From NCBI GenBank assembly GCA_964529975.1, contig CAZGXW010000001.1:1-64000 (forward strand): a stretch of 64,000 bases of DNA. The letters are read 5' to 3'. Of this stretch, positions 1 to 7,225 are shown in pieces (positions within the stretch are counted from its first letter, which is position 1; each line of letters opens with the position of its first letter). The notes under the pieces are model-generated. The model saw nothing but the letters and a program-made list of their open reading frames with translations, searched no databases and was not told the DNA's origin. A program made the translations under genes and the position numbers. Source of the DNA: JADFMN01 sp964529975. Its GTDB lineage: Bacteria > Armatimonadota > Fimbriimonadia > Fimbriimonadales > Fimbriimonadaceae.

Positions 1-243
1 GGCGAGGACCTCACGCTCACGGGCGCGGAGGAGATCAGGGGCTGGCTCGCCGGCACGGTCTCGGGATACAACCTGACCTCGGAGGTCAAGTCCTCCCGCG
101 CAGACGGGCCGCAGACGGTCGTCAGCGTCGTCGTTTCCGGCGACTTTCCCGGCAGCCCGTACGAGTTCGCGTACCGCTTCACCATGCGCGGCGACCTGAT
201 CGAGCGGCTCACGATCGATCCCGTCGGCTCGCTGGCCGTCTGA
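1..243 (+). CDS. C-terminal fragment of a SnoaL/NTF2-like protein
   Basis: Frame 1 is open from the left edge to a TGA at 241-243, giving 80 residues. The segment alternates acidic and hydrophobic beta-strand-like stretches, with VVSVVVSGDFPG and YEFAYRFTMRGDLIERLTI. This pattern fits the last strands of an NTF2/SnoaL-like fold, where a final strand reads as a lipid- or substrate-facing sheet. The start lies outside the window, so the domain content upstream is unknown. No catalytic residue can be assigned. The family call rests on the strand pattern only and is tentative; the reading frame itself is well supported by codon use and by ending just before the next intergenic region. Confidence 0.5.
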   Translation, partial: GEDLTLTGAEEIRGWLAGTVSGYNLTSEVKSSRADGPQTVVSVVVSGDFPGSPYEFAYRFTMRGDLIERLTIDPVGSLAV

Positions 244-451
244 TGCGACGTTCATACTCGCGTCGGCCCACTAGACCGAGCCACCCTCCCTTCGCGCTTG
301 ACGATAATCTGGTCGTCTCCTGGAACGCGCGGCGTTAGACGTCGCTCGGGCACCGGTGGGACAGGTCCTATCCCTAAAGTCCCATACATGCCGAGCCTGG
401 CAGCAGGGACCGCGAACTTTTCGGGGACGGTACCTCTTGCAGTATCCGCAA

Positions 452-464
452 CTCCTTCGGGAGG
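452..464 (+). promoter_or_regulatory. UUCG-tetraloop hairpin containing the HD-GYP ribosome binding site
   Basis: CTCC (452-455), TTCG loop (456-459) and GGAG (460-463) form a C(UUCG)G tetraloop stem. The GGAGG at 460-464 is also the Shine-Dalgarno for the ATG at 473 (8-base spacing). The site is seen directly; regulation by folding is inference. Confidence 0.5.
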
Positions 465-472
465 CACAAGCA

Positions 473-1426
473 ATGATCGCAAACCCCACCATTCGGCTTT
501 GGCGAAACAAGTCGGGCCTCATCTGGCCCGGACTTGCCGTCACAGTCGCCTTCGGATACCTCCTGCTCGGCATCTTGTGGATCGTCGAGTCTGACAACAT
601 CGTAGGCAGGGTCACGACCGATCCGGTTCTGCTGACTCTTCTCCAGACATACAAAGGGGTCGGCTACGTCGCTGTGACGGGCTTACTGCTGTTCTGTCTG
701 ACCAGGGGATTCGTGAGCAGGGAAAGCAACCTGCGCGAAGAGCGAGAGCGCGCGCAGCAGGAAGTGATCGACCGGCTGGCGATGGCCGCGGACTGGCGCG
801 ACGACGAGACCGGCGACCACGTCCGGCGCGTCTCTGAGTACTCGCACATCATCGGAAAGGAGTACGGGCTATCGGACGAGGAGTGCAAGAATCTGCGCCT
901 CGCCGCGGCCATGCACGATATCGGCAAGATCGGTGTGGACGACGAGATCGTTCGTTTCAAGGGAAAGTACTCGTTGGAGCAGCGCGCAAGAATGCAAGCG
1001 CACACGCTCATCGGCGGCCAGATCCTGAGCGGCGGCGAGACTCCGCTGATCCGCATGGCGCACAACGTCGCGATGAGCCACCACGAACGCTGGGACGGCA
1101 AGGGCTACCCCGAGGGGCTGGCAGACGAGGACATCCCGATCGAGGCACGGATCGTCGCGGTCGCGGACGTGTTCGACGCGCTGATCTCGAACCGTCGCTA
1201 CAAAGAGCAGTGGCCTTGGGACGCTTCCGTGATTGAGATCGAGCTGCTCTCTGGCGCGGCGTTTGATCCTAAGGTCGTCGAGGCGTTCAAGCGCGCCGAG
1301 GGCGAGCTGAAGAGGACTTGGGAGGCGCGGAAGTCCGACACGTACTTCGACCGCACAATCCGAATCTCTGACGTCATAAGCGCGGTACACCCGAAGCTCC
1401 GTAAAACCAAGGGATTGGACGACTGA
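473..1426 (+). CDS. Membrane-anchored HD-GYP domain protein (probable c-di-GMP phosphodiesterase)
   Basis: This 317-residue protein has two N-terminal hydrophobic segments (about residues 14-38 and 60-80), a short charged coiled stretch, and then a complete HD-GYP domain. The metal and signature motifs are visible: HVRRVSEYS near residue 120, MHDIGKIG near 150 and HHERWDGKGYPEGL near 210. HD-GYP enzymes hydrolyse cyclic di-GMP to GMP, so a membrane-anchored signalling role is likely. The ATG at 473 was chosen over the longer in-frame start at 356. It has GGAGG eight bases upstream, and the upstream extension reads as non-protein sequence. No receiver or PAS domain is visible, so the input signal is unknown. 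A gene on the opposite strand (DUF1801) converges on it. Confidence 0.88.
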   Translation: MIANPTIRLWRNKSGLIWPGLAVTVAFGYLLLGILWIVESDNIVGRVTTDPVLLTLLQTYKGVGYVAVTGLLLFCLTRGFVSRESNLREERERAQQEVIDRLAMAADWRDDETGDHVRRVSEYSHIIGKEYGLSDEECKNLRLAAAMHDIGKIGVDDEIVRFKGKYSLEQRARMQAHTLIGGQILSGGETPLIRMAHNVAMSHHERWDGKGYPEGLADEDIPIEARIVAVADVFDALISNRRYKEQWPWDASVIEIELLSGAAFDPKVVEAFKRAEGELKRTWEARKSDTYFDRTIRISDVISAVHPKLRKTKGLDD

Positions 1427-1449
1427 CCGCGCTCCGTCGCGGCTGGTGG

Positions 1450-1476
1450 CCGGGGCAACCAGTTCAATTGCCCCGG
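1450..1476. terminator. Hairpin between convergent genes
   Basis: CCGGGGCAA (1450-1458) pairs perfectly with TTGCCCCGG (1468-1476). It lies between the stops of the HD-GYP and DUF1801 genes. There is no T-tract, so it is either a factor-independent barrier or a rho-assisted site. Confidence 0.5.
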
Positions 1477-1490
1477 ATCGGAAGAGTGGC

Positions 1491-1934
1491 CTACTTCAGC
1501 CGCACTAACTTTCCTTTACGCTTGACGATGTTCTTGTAGTCCCACTGGATCTCGCGGGACTTCTTGAGCCAGCGTTTGAGGGCTTTCAGATCGACTTGCG
1601 TGGTCGCACCCCCACCCTTGCCCTCCCCCAAGGGGGAGGGAACGTTGTAGCGCACACCTGCTGTCTTGAACCCACCCTCCTTTTGCAGTCCGTCCTCGTC
1701 GAAAGAAGCGCCGCTCCAGAACAGCAAGCGGACGCACGACTTGAGTTTGTGATAGCCGACGATCGGGTTGCCGTCGAGGAACCACACGGGCGCGCCGTGC
1801 CACACCTTGTTCTCCGCCTTTGGAAGGGCCTTCTCGATTTCACTCGCTAACAAGTCGCAGATCTCGCGGTCGCTGGGCGACTGCTTGTCGTTGTAAGCCT
1901 TGATGTCCGGGTGCATCGGCATGGTTGTACCCAT
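1491..1934 (-). CDS. DUF1801 family protein carrying an in-frame palindromic repeat
   Basis: The 147-residue product has the DUF1801 core: KAENKVWHGAPVWFLDGNPIVG, then a C-terminal LKALKRWLKKS and QWDYKNIVKRKG. DUF1801 proteins are small YdhG/YjhX-type folds of unclear function. Between the strand GVRYN and the helix LKALKRWL, about a dozen extra residues (PSPLGEGKGGGATT) are encoded by a GC-rich palindromic repeat at 1609-1641. Homologues known to me lack this insert. The start at 1934 is favoured; ATGs at 1922 and 1916 are also possible. An upstream in-frame extension to 2120 overlaps another repeat-like stretch and is not believed. Confidence 0.72.
   Translation of the reverse strand: MGTTMPMHPDIKAYNDKQSPSDREICDLLASEIEKALPKAENKVWHGAPVWFLDGNPIVGYHKLKSCVRLLFWSGASFDEDGLQKEGGFKTAGVRYNVPSPLGEGKGGGATTQVDLKALKRWLKKSREIQWDYKNIVKRKGKLVRLK
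1609..1641. repeat. Intragenic GC-rich palindromic repeat, copy 1
   Basis: The element contains CCCTCCCCC-AA-GGGGGAGGG (1621-1640), an inverted repeat with 9-base arms. The flank CACCCCCACCCTTG matches the copy at 6641-6676 almost exactly. It lies inside the DUF1801 gene and keeps the frame open. Confidence 0.85.
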
Positions 1935-1942
1935 GCGATGCT

Positions 1943-1992
1943 TTCCCCACCCCCTGCCCCCTCCACGCATGCGGAAAGGGGGTTCGGGCCGG
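1943..1992. repeat. Diverged GC-rich repeat related to the palindromic family
   Basis: CCCCACCCCCTGCCCCCTCCACGCATGCGG, followed by AAAGGGGGTTCGGGCCGGG, has the same C-run/G-run layout as the palindromes at 1609 and 6641, plus an inner GCATGC palindrome. It sits immediately upstream of the DUF1801 start and may be a further family member; identity is lower. Confidence 0.45.
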
Positions 1993-2175
1993 GCTTTTCG
2001 TACAGCGTCAAGGACATTGAGCTCATGGAGTTTGCGATGAGGAGGTTTCTGCAACTCGCGCGCTTGTGTGAGGCTGCGGATGCTTGATCGCCGACTCAAC
2101 CGCACGAACTCGGTGAGCACGGCCTAGCGCGGTGTGCGACCTGCGCGTCTCGCGAACTACAATCACTCAGGCCCA

Positions 2176-3621
2176 ATGGACCTCTCCGCCGTCACGCTAG
2201 AACAGTTCCTCGTCGTCGGGGCGGGGTTGCTCTTGCTCGGCGTCTTTGCCAGCAAGCTTTCGGGCAAGCTCGGCGTCCCCGCACTGATCCTGTTCCTCGG
2301 CGTTGGGATGCTCGCGGGATCCGAGGGCTTTGGTGGAATTCCGTTCGACGACTTCGACCTCGCGCGCACGGTCGGTACTCTCGCGCTCGCGTTCATCCTG
2401 TTCGCCGGCGGGCTCGACACGTCCTGGTCTACGATCAAGCCTGTCGTCTGGAAGGGGGTCTCGCTCGCGACGGTCGGCGTCATCGTGACGGCCTCCGTGA
2501 TGGCCCTCGCTGTGAAATGGCTGCTCGACCTTGGATGGATCGAGTGCCTCTTGCTCGGGGCGATCGTCGCTTCGACCGACGCGGCGGCCGTGTTCGGAGT
2601 ATTGCGCGCGCGGGGACTGCGGCTCAAACGCAGCCTGACGCCTATGCTCGAGATGGAGAGCGGCAGCAACGATCCGATGGCGGTCTTCCTCACGATCGCG
2701 CTGACGTCGCTCGCGCTCAACCCTGCGGAGAGCCTGCTCGGCTTTGCATGGGAGTTCGTGGTCGAAATGGTTCTCGGTGCCGGTCTCGGCATCGCGTTCG
2801 GCCTGCTTTGGGCCAGGATGATCAACCGTTTTCGGCTTGAGTACGACGGGCTGTACCCTGTCCTCACTCTCGCGCTGGCGATGACGGCGTTCGGCTTGAC
2901 CGCGCTCGTCGGCGGCAACGGTTTCTTGGCGGTGTATGCGGCGGGGGTCGCGCTGGGCAGCCGCAACTTCGTCCACCGCCTCGCGCTCATCCAGTTCCAC
3001 GACGGTGTGGCGTGGCTGATGCAGATCGCGATGTTTCTCACGCTCGGTCTGCTCGTGTTCCCGTCACAATTGGTGCCGGTTGTGTGGGTCGGCCTCGCTC
3101 TCGCGCTGGTGCTTGTCTTCGTGGCGCGGCCGGTGGCCGTGTTCTTGTCGCTCATCGGCTCGCGAATGCCTCTGCGCGATAAGGCGTTCGTCGGTTGGGT
3201 CGGCCTGCGTGGCGCGGTGCCGATCGTTCTGGCGACCATCCCGGTCACAGCGGGCGTGCCTGGCAGCGAGGCGTTCTTCAACATCGTGTTCTTCGTCGTA
3301 GTAGTCTCGGTCATGGTGCAGGGGACGACGATCCCGTGGGTCGCCAAGTTGTTGCACGTTGGGACCACGCCGGAGGACGAGCCGGACGAAGTACGCGTGC
3401 CACAGTCCACGATCGAACTGGTGTTGAACGCGCAATCGCCGGTGGTCGGAAAGCTGGTCGTGGACCTGAAACTGCCGACGTCGGCGCTGTTGCTCTTGTT
3501 GCGCCGGGACGGCGAGTCGTACATCCCTCGGGGCTCGACGGTCTTGCAGGACGGCGACGGCCTGCTCGTCGCAACTCGCAAGGACGACTCGGAAGACCTG
3601 CGCCGCATGATCGAGGGCTAG
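2176..3621 (+). CDS. CPA1-type K+/H+ (cation/proton) antiporter, NhaP2/CvrA-like
   Basis: This 481-residue integral membrane protein has about 12 hydrophobic segments, followed by a C-terminal TrkA_C/RCK_C-like soluble domain (about residues 395-480). The core motifs STDAAAVFG near residue 140 and MESGSNDPMAVF near 170 match the ion-binding region of CPA1 antiporters. The family exchanges cytoplasmic K+ or Na+ for protons across the inner membrane, and the C-terminal TrkA_C domain usually senses a nucleotide or ligand. The start ATG at 2176 is taken because the upstream in-frame extension (from 2134) is not hydrophobic and is poor in conservation signal. It stands alone, convergent with the ATP-grasp gene. 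Confidence 0.85.
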   Translation: MDLSAVTLEQFLVVGAGLLLLGVFASKLSGKLGVPALILFLGVGMLAGSEGFGGIPFDDFDLARTVGTLALAFILFAGGLDTSWSTIKPVVWKGVSLATVGVIVTASVMALAVKWLLDLGWIECLLLGAIVASTDAAAVFGVLRARGLRLKRSLTPMLEMESGSNDPMAVFLTIALTSLALNPAESLLGFAWEFVVEMVLGAGLGIAFGLLWARMINRFRLEYDGLYPVLTLALAMTAFGLTALVGGNGFLAVYAAGVALGSRNFVHRLALIQFHDGVAWLMQIAMFLTLGLLVFPSQLVPVVWVGLALALVLVFVARPVAVFLSLIGSRMPLRDKAFVGWVGLRGAVPIVLATIPVTAGVPGSEAFFNIVFFVVVVSVMVQGTTIPWVAKLLHVGTTPEDEPDEVRVPQSTIELVLNAQSPVVGKLVVDLKLPTSALLLLLRRDGESYIPRGSTVLQDGDGLLVATRKDDSEDLRRMIEG

Positions 3622-3656
3622 ACGCCGAGCACGCGCATACCGATGCCGGTGCCGCA

Positions 3657-4508
3657 CTAGGCGAGCACGGCGTCGGCCAGGCGCTTTGCGGCATCGGGCG
3701 CGACCTTCATATAGAGGACCGGCTCGATTAGTTCAAGTTCGATGACCGCGAGCCTGTCTTCGTGGCGCAGGAGGTCAATGCGCGCATAGGCGAGGCCTTC
3801 GGGAAGCCTCGCGACGATGGCATCTACTTGCGCGAGGTCCTCTTGCATGGGCGTGTCCAGCTCGATCGTGCCGCCGTAGATCGAGTGCGCGCGGAAGTCG
3901 CCCGACTTTGGGCGCTTGAGCATCGCGTGGCTGTAACGGCCGCCGAAGTAGATGAACGACCACTCGCCTTCGGTCTCGACCGTCGGGACGAACGGCTGCA
4001 CGACGAACTCCCCGCCCTTCGCGCTCGCCCAGGCTATGATCTCTTCTTCGGTCCCCCGTAGCACGTGCTTCCCTCCCGCGCCGACTACCGGCTTCGCGAC
4101 GTACCTCTCCGCGCTGCCTCGCCAATCTTTGCTTTGAAGGTTGCAGACGGGGACGATCGGAACACCCCAGGATGCGAGGTCGAAGAGGTAGCTCTTTGCC
4201 GAGTTCCAGCGCACGTGTTGAATCGGGTTGATAACCCTGCTGCCCGCGCGCTCGGCGCTTTCCAAGACTTCGAGAAAGCGGTCGAGCTGCTCGATGTAGT
4301 CCCACGTGCTGCGCAGGACCACGATGTCGAACACGCCAGTCGCGACCCGCGGGTCTCGCCAAGAAAGCGATTCAGCGCTGACACCACGACTCATGAACTC
4401 GTCAACCAGCATGCGGTCGTCGGCCATAAGGAGGTCGTCGTCACCTTCCGGTGGAGTGATCCCTTCGAGCACGGGGAGAGACTCGAACCTGAGGACCGCG
4501 ATCTTCAC
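3657..4508 (-). CDS. RimK-like ATP-grasp protein (unknown ligase)
   Basis: The 283-residue protein has an N-terminal pre-ATP-grasp Rossmann part with VVLRSTWDYIEQLDRFLE near residue 75. The ATP-grasp core follows: VAKPVVGAGGKHVLRG near 140, GEWSFIYFGGRYSHAMLK near 185 and VIELELIEPVLYMK near 255. The STWDY block recalls DcsG-type and other carboxylate-amine ligases. Such enzymes join a carboxylate to an amine using ATP. The substrate is not recognisable here. Its start at 4508 lies only three bases past the stop of the upstream DUF5661 gene, so the two are probably transcribed together. Confidence is good for the fold but low for any substrate. Confidence 0.75.
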   Translation of the reverse strand: MKIAVLRFESLPVLEGITPPEGDDDLLMADDRMLVDEFMSRGVSAESLSWRDPRVATGVFDIVVLRSTWDYIEQLDRFLEVLESAERAGSRVINPIQHVRWNSAKSYLFDLASWGVPIVPVCNLQSKDWRGSAERYVAKPVVGAGGKHVLRGTEEEIIAWASAKGGEFVVQPFVPTVETEGEWSFIYFGGRYSHAMLKRPKSGDFRAHSIYGGTIELDTPMQEDLAQVDAIVARLPEGLAYARIDLLRHEDRLAVIELELIEPVLYMKVAPDAAKRLADAVLA

Positions 4509-4511
4509 GGG

Positions 4512-4766
4512 TCAGGAACTCGCCTCGTGCTCCATCTTGAGGAGCCGAGTGTAGTAGTCAGGAATCTCGTTGAGGTGCGCCCAGGCGATCTTCCCGGTCA
4601 GGAGCGGGTCGTCGTTTGTGACGTTGGTGCGGGGGTCTTCTTTGCCGTGTTCGAGCTCGACGGAGAGCCCGAGGCGGAACTGTTCGAGATCCGTTTCGGC
4701 CCAGTCCACGCCGATCGTGTCGCCTATCCCCTTCGCTTCTTCGGTCGTGAATTGCTTCGTGGCCAT
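4512..4766 (-). CDS. DUF5661 family small protein
   Basis: The 84-residue product runs MATKQFTTEEAKGIGD to the end and contains the characteristic block VELEHGKEDPRTNVTND, then HLNEIPDYYTRLLKMEHE. This matches the DUF5661 family, whose function is unknown. A longer open frame extends to 5042, but its extra residues are alanine-rich shadow sequence of the RRM gene's glycine tail plus a repeat. The ATG at 4766 is therefore taken as the start. It precedes the ATP-grasp gene by three bases, suggesting an operon. It is well supported as a gene despite its size. Confidence 0.75.
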   Translation of the reverse strand: MATKQFTTEEAKGIGDTIGVDWAETDLEQFRLGLSVELEHGKEDPRTNVTNDDPLLTGKIAWAHLNEIPDYYTRLLKMEHEASS

Positions 4767-4811
4767 GAGGCAAGTGTATCTTGCTCGAGCTCCGGCGAAC
4801 CAAAGCGCGGT

Positions 4812-4840
4812 CTCCTTCGACAGGCTCAGGATGACCGCGC
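4812..4840. repeat. Short dispersed repeat resembling the CTTCGACAGGCTCAGGATGA family
   Basis: The intergenic sequence reads CTTCGACAGGCTCAGGATGA followed by CCGCGC. I recognise this core from many unrelated metagenome genomes as a dispersed intergenic repeat. Only one copy is in this window, so the call is from memory of the motif, not a count here. Confidence 0.4.
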
Positions 4841-4875
4841 AATCGTTGAAGACTTTCTGGACTGACGGAAACAAC

Positions 4876-4906
4876 AAGGGCGCCGTGGCAAAGCCCCGGC
4901 GCCCTT
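4876..4906 (-). terminator. Intrinsic terminator after the RRM gene
   Basis: AAGGGCGCCG (4897-4906 read on the minus strand) pairs with CGGCGCCCTT (4876-4885), an 11-base loop between them, followed on the minus strand by GTTGTTTCC. It sits 18 bases after the RRM stop. Confidence 0.75.
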
Positions 4907-4923
4907 CTTTGGTCGAAGTCAGA

Positions 4924-5262
4924 TCACCAGCGGTTGCCGCGGTTAGAGCCGCCGCGTCCGCCGCCGCCGCCGCTGCGTCCACCGCCGCTGCGTCCGCCGC
5001 CGTATCCGCCTCCGCCGCCGTTGGTTCGCGGTCGCTCCTCACGCGGCCGCGCCTCGTTGACGATGATCTTGCGACCGTCGAGCTCGCTGTCGTTCATCTC
5101 GGAGATGGCGTTCTCAGCCTGGTCGTTCTCGACTTCGACGAACCCGAAGCCGCGGCCGTCCATGATGCGGACTTGGGAGGCGCCGTACTTGGTGAAAGCG
5201 TCACGGAGCTTGGACTCGGTGGTGCTGTAGGAAAGGTTTCCGATGAATAGGTTTTTAGCCAT
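4924..5262 (-). CDS. Glycine-rich RNA-binding protein with one RRM domain
   Basis: The 112-residue protein begins MAKNLFIGNLSYSTTESKL, the RNP2 motif of an RRM domain. It has the RNP1-type GFGFVEVEN near residue 39 and a final KIIVNEARPREE strand. Residues 80-112 form a Gly/Arg-rich tail (GGGGGYGGGRSGGG...). Single-RRM proteins of this Rbp type, known from cyanobacteria and other bacteria, bind single-stranded RNA and are often cold- or stress-responsive. The tail's composition may mediate RNA contacts. A good AAGGA ribosome site precedes the ATG by six bases. An intrinsic terminator follows, so it is probably monocistronic. Confidence 0.9.
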   Translation of the reverse strand: MAKNLFIGNLSYSTTESKLRDAFTKYGASQVRIMDGRGFGFVEVENDQAENAISEMNDSELDGRKIIVNEARPREERPRTNGGGGGYGGGRSGGGRSGGGGGRGGSNRGNRW

Positions 5263-5471
5263 TTGTTGTCCTTGAACGCCCGCTTGGGACCTGAGATATA
5301 GAGGGGAGAGAAATCAAGGACGAACTGTCGTTGGCTTCTGAGCCGTTCACTCGTGCGCTGCGCGCGTTACAGGCTGATTGTGGCAGACGCGGGAGTTTTC
5401 CGCCGCCAAACGTCGCTTTTGAGCCTGAGGCGGGCCTATCCGGAAGCGCGCCGCTCACCGTGGGCGTCATA

Positions 5472-6431
5472 ATGGTTAGCAGGCAACAACGAGGTCGCCC
5501 AAGGCAACGGACGCCTACCTCGATCGACACGGACAAGCCATTGACCCACGACCACAGCCACGAACCCGCCAACGGACTTCCGTACGGCCTTTTCACTCTT
5601 TCCACAATCGCGCAACTGGGCGCGGCACTCGGAATCTTCTACTGGGTCGCCCCCGAGGCGTTCCTCCACGAGTTGAGCCAGCCCTGGATGATCGTGCTGT
5701 GCACGGCGCTCTTTGGGCTCCCGCTGTCGCTCTTCGAGTACCTGTACCACCGCTACCTTTTGCACTCGGCGGTCCTGCCGTTCTTGCGGTCGATGCACCG
5801 CGCCCATAGCCACCACCACGGACTGACGAACGTCAAGGCTGCCGTGCGTCCGGGTGACCCGGACCAGATGGTGCCTGTCGAGAGCAAGTACCCGATCGAG
5901 CACGAGCACCAGGAGGAGAGCATGATGTTCCCCCTCTATGCGCTCTCGATCTTCTACTTCATGTTCATGGTGCTTTTCGGGATTCCTGCGGCCTTGATCT
6001 TTAGCGGCGCACCCGTCTTCATTTCGCTCTTGATCACAGTGACCCTGAGTTACGCTGGGTATGAGGTTTGGCACGCGATCGTTCACTTGCCCTTTGAGAA
6101 GTACTGGAAGCCCATGATGGAGAGCCGGGTATTCGGACGAGCGACCCGCCACGCGTACGGTTTCCACTTGATGCACCACTGGCGACCGACGTGCAACCTC
6201 GCAGTCGTCGGGCTGTGGGGCGTCGCTGTGTGGGACTACGCCTTCGGGACGCACCGAAGACCCGATCGCCTACCCCTGCACGGTTCGGACGTGACCTTCC
6301 ACGACGCGGCCCTTCGTGAGCCGCGTTTTCCGATCGCGCAGTTCGACAAGTTAGGGGCTGGCGCCTACCGCTGGTCGAGGCGTGTCGAAGCGTTTTTGGC
6401 GCGCGTGTTCCTTGGTCGAAAGACCGAGTAA
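5472..6431 (+). CDS. Fatty acid hydroxylase / sterol desaturase superfamily protein
   Basis: The 319-residue membrane protein has four hydrophobic segments and the histidine clusters that ligate a di-iron centre: YHRYLLH near residue 94, MHRAHSHHHG near 110, HAIVHLP near 205 and FHLMHHWRPTCNLAVVG near 240. These are the hallmarks of the fatty acid hydroxylase superfamily, which hydroxylates or desaturates lipid chains. The substrate is not known. The start is uncertain: ATG at 5472 and a TTG at 5541 (followed by THDHSHEPANG) are both in frame, and residues before the TTG look low-quality. The gene has no close same-strand neighbour except the DinB-like gene 36 bases downstream, so a two-gene unit is possible. 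Confidence 0.8.
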   Translation: MVSRQQRGRPRQRTPTSIDTDKPLTHDHSHEPANGLPYGLFTLSTIAQLGAALGIFYWVAPEAFLHELSQPWMIVLCTALFGLPLSLFEYLYHRYLLHSAVLPFLRSMHRAHSHHHGLTNVKAAVRPGDPDQMVPVESKYPIEHEHQEESMMFPLYALSIFYFMFMVLFGIPAALIFSGAPVFISLLITVTLSYAGYEVWHAIVHLPFEKYWKPMMESRVFGRATRHAYGFHLMHHWRPTCNLAVVGLWGVAVWDYAFGTHRRPDRLPLHGSDVTFHDAALREPRFPIAQFDKLGAGAYRWSRRVEAFLARVFLGRKTE

Positions 6432-6467
6432 CGCTTTCGGCATCCCGTTCCGTCCAAAATCCTCTGC

Positions 6468-7124
6468 ATGGATGTGAGGACGGCCCTCAAGGGGCAGTAC
6501 AAGGCGGGGTTAGCGATGTTGCGGGACTGCATCGTCAAGTGCCCGGACGACGTTTGGGCGGCAGGGATGCCGATCGACCCCCATCCCCTAGCCCCCTCCC
6601 AAACCCTCCCACAGCCTTCGGCCGGGAGAGGGGACGATGGCACCCCCACCCTGACCCTCCCCCAAGGGGGAGGGAATGCTGACGACACAAGCGAGCGGGT
6701 TGCGCAAGAGCGCGAGGCACGGACGTTCTGGCGGATCGCGTACCACGCGCTGTTCTACACGCACCTGTACGCGATGCCGCACGTGGACGACTTCGTCGCG
6801 TGGCCCAAGCACATCGAGCACGCGAAAGAGATCTATCTTGGCCCGGACGAGGAGGTGCCGCCGATCGAGACCACGTACACTCAGGCCGACGTGCTTGAGT
6901 ACCTCGACTGGATGGTCTTGCAGATCGACGGTTGGGTGGACGCTTTGGACTTGGACTCTGAGACCTGCGGCTTCTACTGGTACGACCCGTTCCCGAAGTT
7001 GGACCACCAGATCCTGAACGTGCGCCACATCGGTGTTCACGTCGGGCAGTTGTCGGAGCGGTTGTTCCTCGCGGGGATCGACACGGTCTGGGTGAGTCGG
7101 GGCTCGAAACCGAGGTCGGGCTAG
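6468..7124 (+). CDS. DinB-like protein with an in-frame GC-rich repeat insertion
   Basis: The 218-residue product has a DinB-type helical bundle: LKGQYKAGLAMLRDCI at the N-terminus and LDHQILNVRHIGVHVGQL near the end. Both are characteristic of the DinB_2/YfiT class of metal-binding bundles, often thiol-transferase-like. Residues 37-70, a proline/glycine-rich block read from repeat DNA (6573-6676), interrupt the bundle between DDVWAAG and REARTFWRIAYHALFYTHL. That insert has no counterpart in the family as I know it. The stop at 7122-7124 is one base before the assembly gap. A protein carrying such an insert in an exposed loop could still fold; whether it is functional is unknown. Confidence 0.72.
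   Translation: MDVRTALKGQYKAGLAMLRDCIVKCPDDVWAAGMPIDPHPLAPSQTLPQPSAGRGDDGTPTLTLPQGGGNADDTSERVAQEREARTFWRIAYHALFYTHLYAMPHVDDFVAWPKHIEHAKEIYLGPDEEVPPIETTYTQADVLEYLDWMVLQIDGWVDALDLDSETCGFYWYDPFPKLDHQILNVRHIGVHVGQLSERLFLAGIDTVWVSRGSKPRSG
6573..6676. repeat. Composite GC-rich repeat, copy 2, inside the DinB-like gene
   Basis: About 100 bases contain two modules: a first unit with CCTCCC...GGGAGAGG around CAGCCTTCGGCC, then the palindrome CCCTCCCCC-AA-GGGGGAGGG at 6655-6674. The second module with its CACCCCCACCCT flank matches the copy at 1609-1641. Confidence 0.8.
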
Positions 7125-7125
7125 T

Positions 7126-7225
7126 NNNNNNNNNNNNNNNNNNNNNNNNNNNNNNNNNNNNNNNNNNNNNNNNNNNNNNNNNNNNNNNNNNNNNNNNNNN
7201 NNNNNNNNNNNNNNNNNNNNNNNNN
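7126..7225. other. Assembly gap (100 N)
   Basis: Exactly 100 undetermined bases, most likely a scaffolding placeholder of unknown true length. It removes the start of the SDR gene. Confidence 0.98.

Noticed and set aside
339..472. A c-di-GMP (GEMM) riboswitch upstream of the HD-GYP gene
   Set aside because: The leader is structured, but I could not match the GEMM consensus with its GNRA tetraloop and receptor, so no class is named.
2163..3608. A 481-residue frame antisense to the cation antiporter
   Set aside because: The Ser/Thr/Arg-rich translation has no domain, while the plus-strand antiporter has clear motifs throughout.
4924..5042. Alanine-rich N-terminal extension of DUF5661
   Set aside because: It is a frame-shifted reading of the RRM protein's glycine tail and of the intervening repeat, with a clear ATG and normal family start at 4766.
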